From an uncultured Clostridium sp. (GTDB taxonomy: Bacteria; Bacillota; Clostridia; Lachnospirales; Lachnospiraceae): a stretch of DNA of 64,000 nucleotides. A program made the translations under genes and the position numbers. Shown in pieces: positions 62,471 through 64,000 of the stretch. Under the pieces are notes generated by a model. The model saw only the letters and a program-made list of their open reading frames with translations, was not told where the DNA came from and did not search any database. The stretch's first letter is position 1. Every line of letters begins with the position of its first letter. Location of the stretch: NCBI GenBank assembly GCA_900541315.1, contig UQJF01000002.1, positions 11,004-75,003 on the forward strand. Reading direction: 5' to 3'.

Positions 62471-63183
62471 TGACAGAACATTGGTTATCCATCGCAGCAG
62501 GTATTTTTTTAGTGGGGACGATGCTATATGGTCATTACCGGGGCCTGCTGCGTCAGTGCGTTTCCTTAGGAGCACTGATATTAACAATCATCACGGTAAA
62601 AATAGCAACGCCCTATGTGGCTGATTTTATAAAAGCAAATCCTGCGGTAAGGGAAAATGCAGCTGATTTTATTATTGAAGTATCCGGATGGGAGCCGCCT
62701 GCAGAAGATGCAGGCGTTTTACCGGCAGCACAGCGTATGGCTATTGAAAAAATGAAGCTGCCGCAGTCTGTAAAAAATGTATTACTGGAAAATAATAACA
62801 GCGAATTTTATAAACTGTTAGGAGTGGATCGCTTCGAAGAGTATATCAGCACCTGTCTTGCAGACATGCTGATCAATACAGTGGGATCTGTCCTGGTATT
62901 TGCGGTTAGTTATGTAGCGATCCATCTGGTCATACGATGGCTGGATCTTTTGTCAAGACTTCCCATATTATGTGGCTTAAACCAGATGGCCGGAGGTGTT
63001 GTGGGATTGGCTGAAGGTTTCCTGATCTTATGGATCGCAGGCTTTGTTCTCAGCTTTTTTACAGAAACACCTGTGGGTCAGATGCTGGAAGAACAGATAA
63101 ATAAAAGCATATGGCTTTCTCTGATATACCGTTATAATCTTATGAACCTGCTGTTAGGCGGATTGATAAAGGGGATTTTATAG
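62467..63183 (+). CDS. CvpA family membrane protein
   Basis: The 238-residue protein has four hydrophobic segments and the CvpA pattern (GHYRGLLRQCVSLGALILTI near residue 21, VSYVAIHLVIRWLDLLSRLP near residue 145, GLNQMAGGVVGLAEGFLILW near residue 170). A loop of about 60 residues separates the second and third segments. CvpA proteins are linked to colicin V production in E. coli and to envelope functions elsewhere; the role here is unknown. It overlaps the HAD gene by 4 nt. A strong terminator ends the run from dnaX. Confidence 0.8.
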   Translation: MMTEHWLSIAAGIFLVGTMLYGHYRGLLRQCVSLGALILTIITVKIATPYVADFIKANPAVRENAADFIIEVSGWEPPAEDAGVLPAAQRMAIEKMKLPQSVKNVLLENNNSEFYKLLGVDRFEEYISTCLADMLINTVGSVLVFAVSYVAIHLVIRWLDLLSRLPILCGLNQMAGGVVGLAEGFLILWIAGFVLSFFTETPVGQMLEEQINKSIWLSLIYRYNLMNLLLGGLIKGIL

Positions 63184-63240
63184 CTGATCCGTGTACAGTT
63201 ACAGTGCAGGATGAAAATGATTGAAATAAAATCTACAATA

Positions 63241-63296
63241 AAAATAAATGGCCAGGAAGCGTGTCTATTTAAACGTTCCCTGACCATTTATTTTAT
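63241..63296 (+). terminator. Terminator after the cvpA-like gene
   Basis: AAAATAAATGGCCAGG with AAGCGT pairs with ACGTTCCCTGACCATTTATT; T-rich sequence follows. Confidence 0.75.
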
Positions 63297-63305
63297 ATTA
63301 ATGTT

Positions 63306-63465
63306 AGTACATCGTTTTCGAAATGACTGTACTACACACTTGTCTGCGAATCTGGTTGCGCAGGACTAAAAAACTCAGCGCAGCCCACTGCACCTGTGTC
63401 TTTAAACCATACACCCGGATCCGCATCCTACGCGATCAGTACAGTTATTTACAAAACGATGTGCT
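63306..63465. repeat. Family A element, long form with paired inverted arms (copy A6)
   Basis: The left arm is AGTACATCGTTTTCG, AAATGACTGTACT. The right arm read backwards is AGCACATCGTTTTG, TAAATAACTGTACT. The core next to the right arm (read backwards GATCGCGTAGGATGCGGAT) is the same as in A1, and this copy has about 65 extra bases in the middle. Confidence 0.8.
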
Positions 63466-63556
63466 GTTTATCCTTTCCTGAAAAACAAGATAAATACTTG
63501 AAAAAACAGCAATGTATAGAGCTGGAAAAATTGTGTAAAAAAATCTACAAATCCTC

Positions 63557-63585
63557 TTGACAATAGCGGGGTATAATGTTATATT
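63557..63585 (+). promoter_or_regulatory. rRNA promoter P1
   Basis: TTGACA, a 17-nt spacer and TATATT. It is the first of three tandem promoters. Confidence 0.75.
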
Positions 63586-63644
63586 ATAGTTCCGTTGTGA
63601 AAACAATGGCTCAAATAAAGAATTTGAGAAAAATAAAAAAGTTG

Positions 63645-63673
63645 TTGACAAAGGCAATGATACATGATAAACT
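63645..63673 (+). promoter_or_regulatory. rRNA promoter P2
   Basis: TTGACA, a 17-nt spacer and TAAACT with an extended TG one base before the -10. Confidence 0.75.
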
Positions 63674-63716
63674 GATTGAGTTGCTGATGAGCAACAAAAA
63701 ATAATTTAAAAAGTTC

Positions 63717-63745
63717 TTGACAAGCACAAAAGGTTATGATAAAAT
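63717..63745 (+). promoter_or_regulatory. rRNA promoter P3
   Basis: TTGACA, a 17-nt spacer and TAAAAT with an extended TG one base before the -10. The pattern ATGATAAA is shared with P2. Confidence 0.8.
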
Positions 63746-63830
63746 AATCAAGCTGTTGAAAACAAGACAACAAAGAACCTTGATAATTGAAGATTAAACA
63801 GTATGTAAAACCCTGAAAATTCAGAAAATA

Positions 63831-63851
63831 AAAGGTCTGGTTTAGACCTTT
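63831..63851 (+). other. Hairpin in the rRNA leader
   Basis: AAAGGTCT, loop GGTTT and AGACCTTT lie about 85 nt before the 16S start. It is probably part of leader folding or processing; it has no T-run. Confidence 0.5.
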
Positions 63852-63936
63852 GGATTTGAGAAAATTCAGAACAAAAACCAAGTAATGAAGGTTTAGGATA
63901 AATTAGCCAAGCTAAGTAATCCGGACCTGGAATCAA

Positions 63937-64000
<64 letters not shown>

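Larger units (their letters stand above)
63184..63936. other. Intergenic region before the rRNA operon
   Basis: These 753 bases hold no gene. They contain a terminator (63241-63296), family A element A6 (63306-63465), three promoters (63557-63745) and the transcribed rRNA leader with a small hairpin (63831-63851). Confidence 0.75.

Noticed and set aside
63579-63936. Minus-strand open frames in the rRNA leader
   Set aside because: They lie opposite three promoters and the rRNA leader and have no coding signs.

Overview
The window is a chromosomal segment of a low-to-medium GC, anaerobic, probably spore-forming Firmicute, most likely a member of the Lachnospiraceae. The reasons are strong AGGAGG ribosome binding sites, a large Bacillus-type SRP RNA, SpoVB/SpmA/SpmB sporulation-type proteins, YesM/YesN two-component pairs, choline-binding-like wall repeats, and the first bases of a clostridial 16S rRNA gene at the right edge. 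No prophage, insertion sequence, CRISPR array or tRNA gene was recognised. The accessory character comes from small dispersed repeats and from one carbohydrate locus.

Layout. 1-2687 (minus): pyrF-pyrK-pyrD pyrimidine genes. 2945-12826 (mostly minus): oligoendopeptidase F, lrgAB, an acetyltransferase, a small (p)ppGpp synthetase, an Mrp-type Fe-S ATPase, a FliB-like protein, and a TetM-like translational GTPase fused to a NYN/YacP ribonuclease domain. 13246-22937 (minus): an SseB-like protein, a secreted protein, a wall amidase, the sulfur set nifS-nifU-mnmA, a SpoVB-like flippase, folT under a tetrahydrofolate riboswitch, and a metallo-hydrolase. 23172-31280: an HPr-like protein without the catalytic histidine, a YesN/YesM pair, an alkyltransferase-like protein, a MerR regulator, a cluster of DnaA boxes, spmA and a diguanylate cyclase. 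31505-39799 (plus): a GH25 lysozyme, cysK, spmB, a MATE transporter, a MurL-MurD2-like pair (an alternative route to D-glutamate in peptidoglycan), a MarR regulator and a lipoprotein.

40022-50065 (plus) is a compact locus of unknown specificity: a TIM-barrel sugar isomerase, a YesM kinase, a YesN regulator, two ABC permeases, a binding lipoprotein, and three tandem paralogous two-cupin-domain proteins. It looks like a dedicated uptake and isomerisation system for an unidentified carbohydrate and is the best candidate for an undescribed system here. 50165-54987 holds two MATE transporters, an unknown Lachnospiraceae-type protein and tadA. 55158-63183 (plus) holds SRP RNA, a phosphofructokinase, dnaX-ebfC-recR, a TPR protein with a degenerate AAA-lid-like region, a HAD phosphatase and a CvpA-like protein. 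63557-64000 carries three tandem promoters and the 5' end of an rRNA operon.

Three families of short dispersed elements stand out. Family A (arm beginning AGTACATCGTTT) occurs as paired inverted arms and as single arms. Family B is a hairpin element whose stem shows compensatory changes. Family C (core GATTCCGAGAGTAC) sits 24-31 nt before four start codons, twice as part of a 159-bp inverted repeat. All coordinates and similarities come from reading the sequence by eye; no database search was possible.
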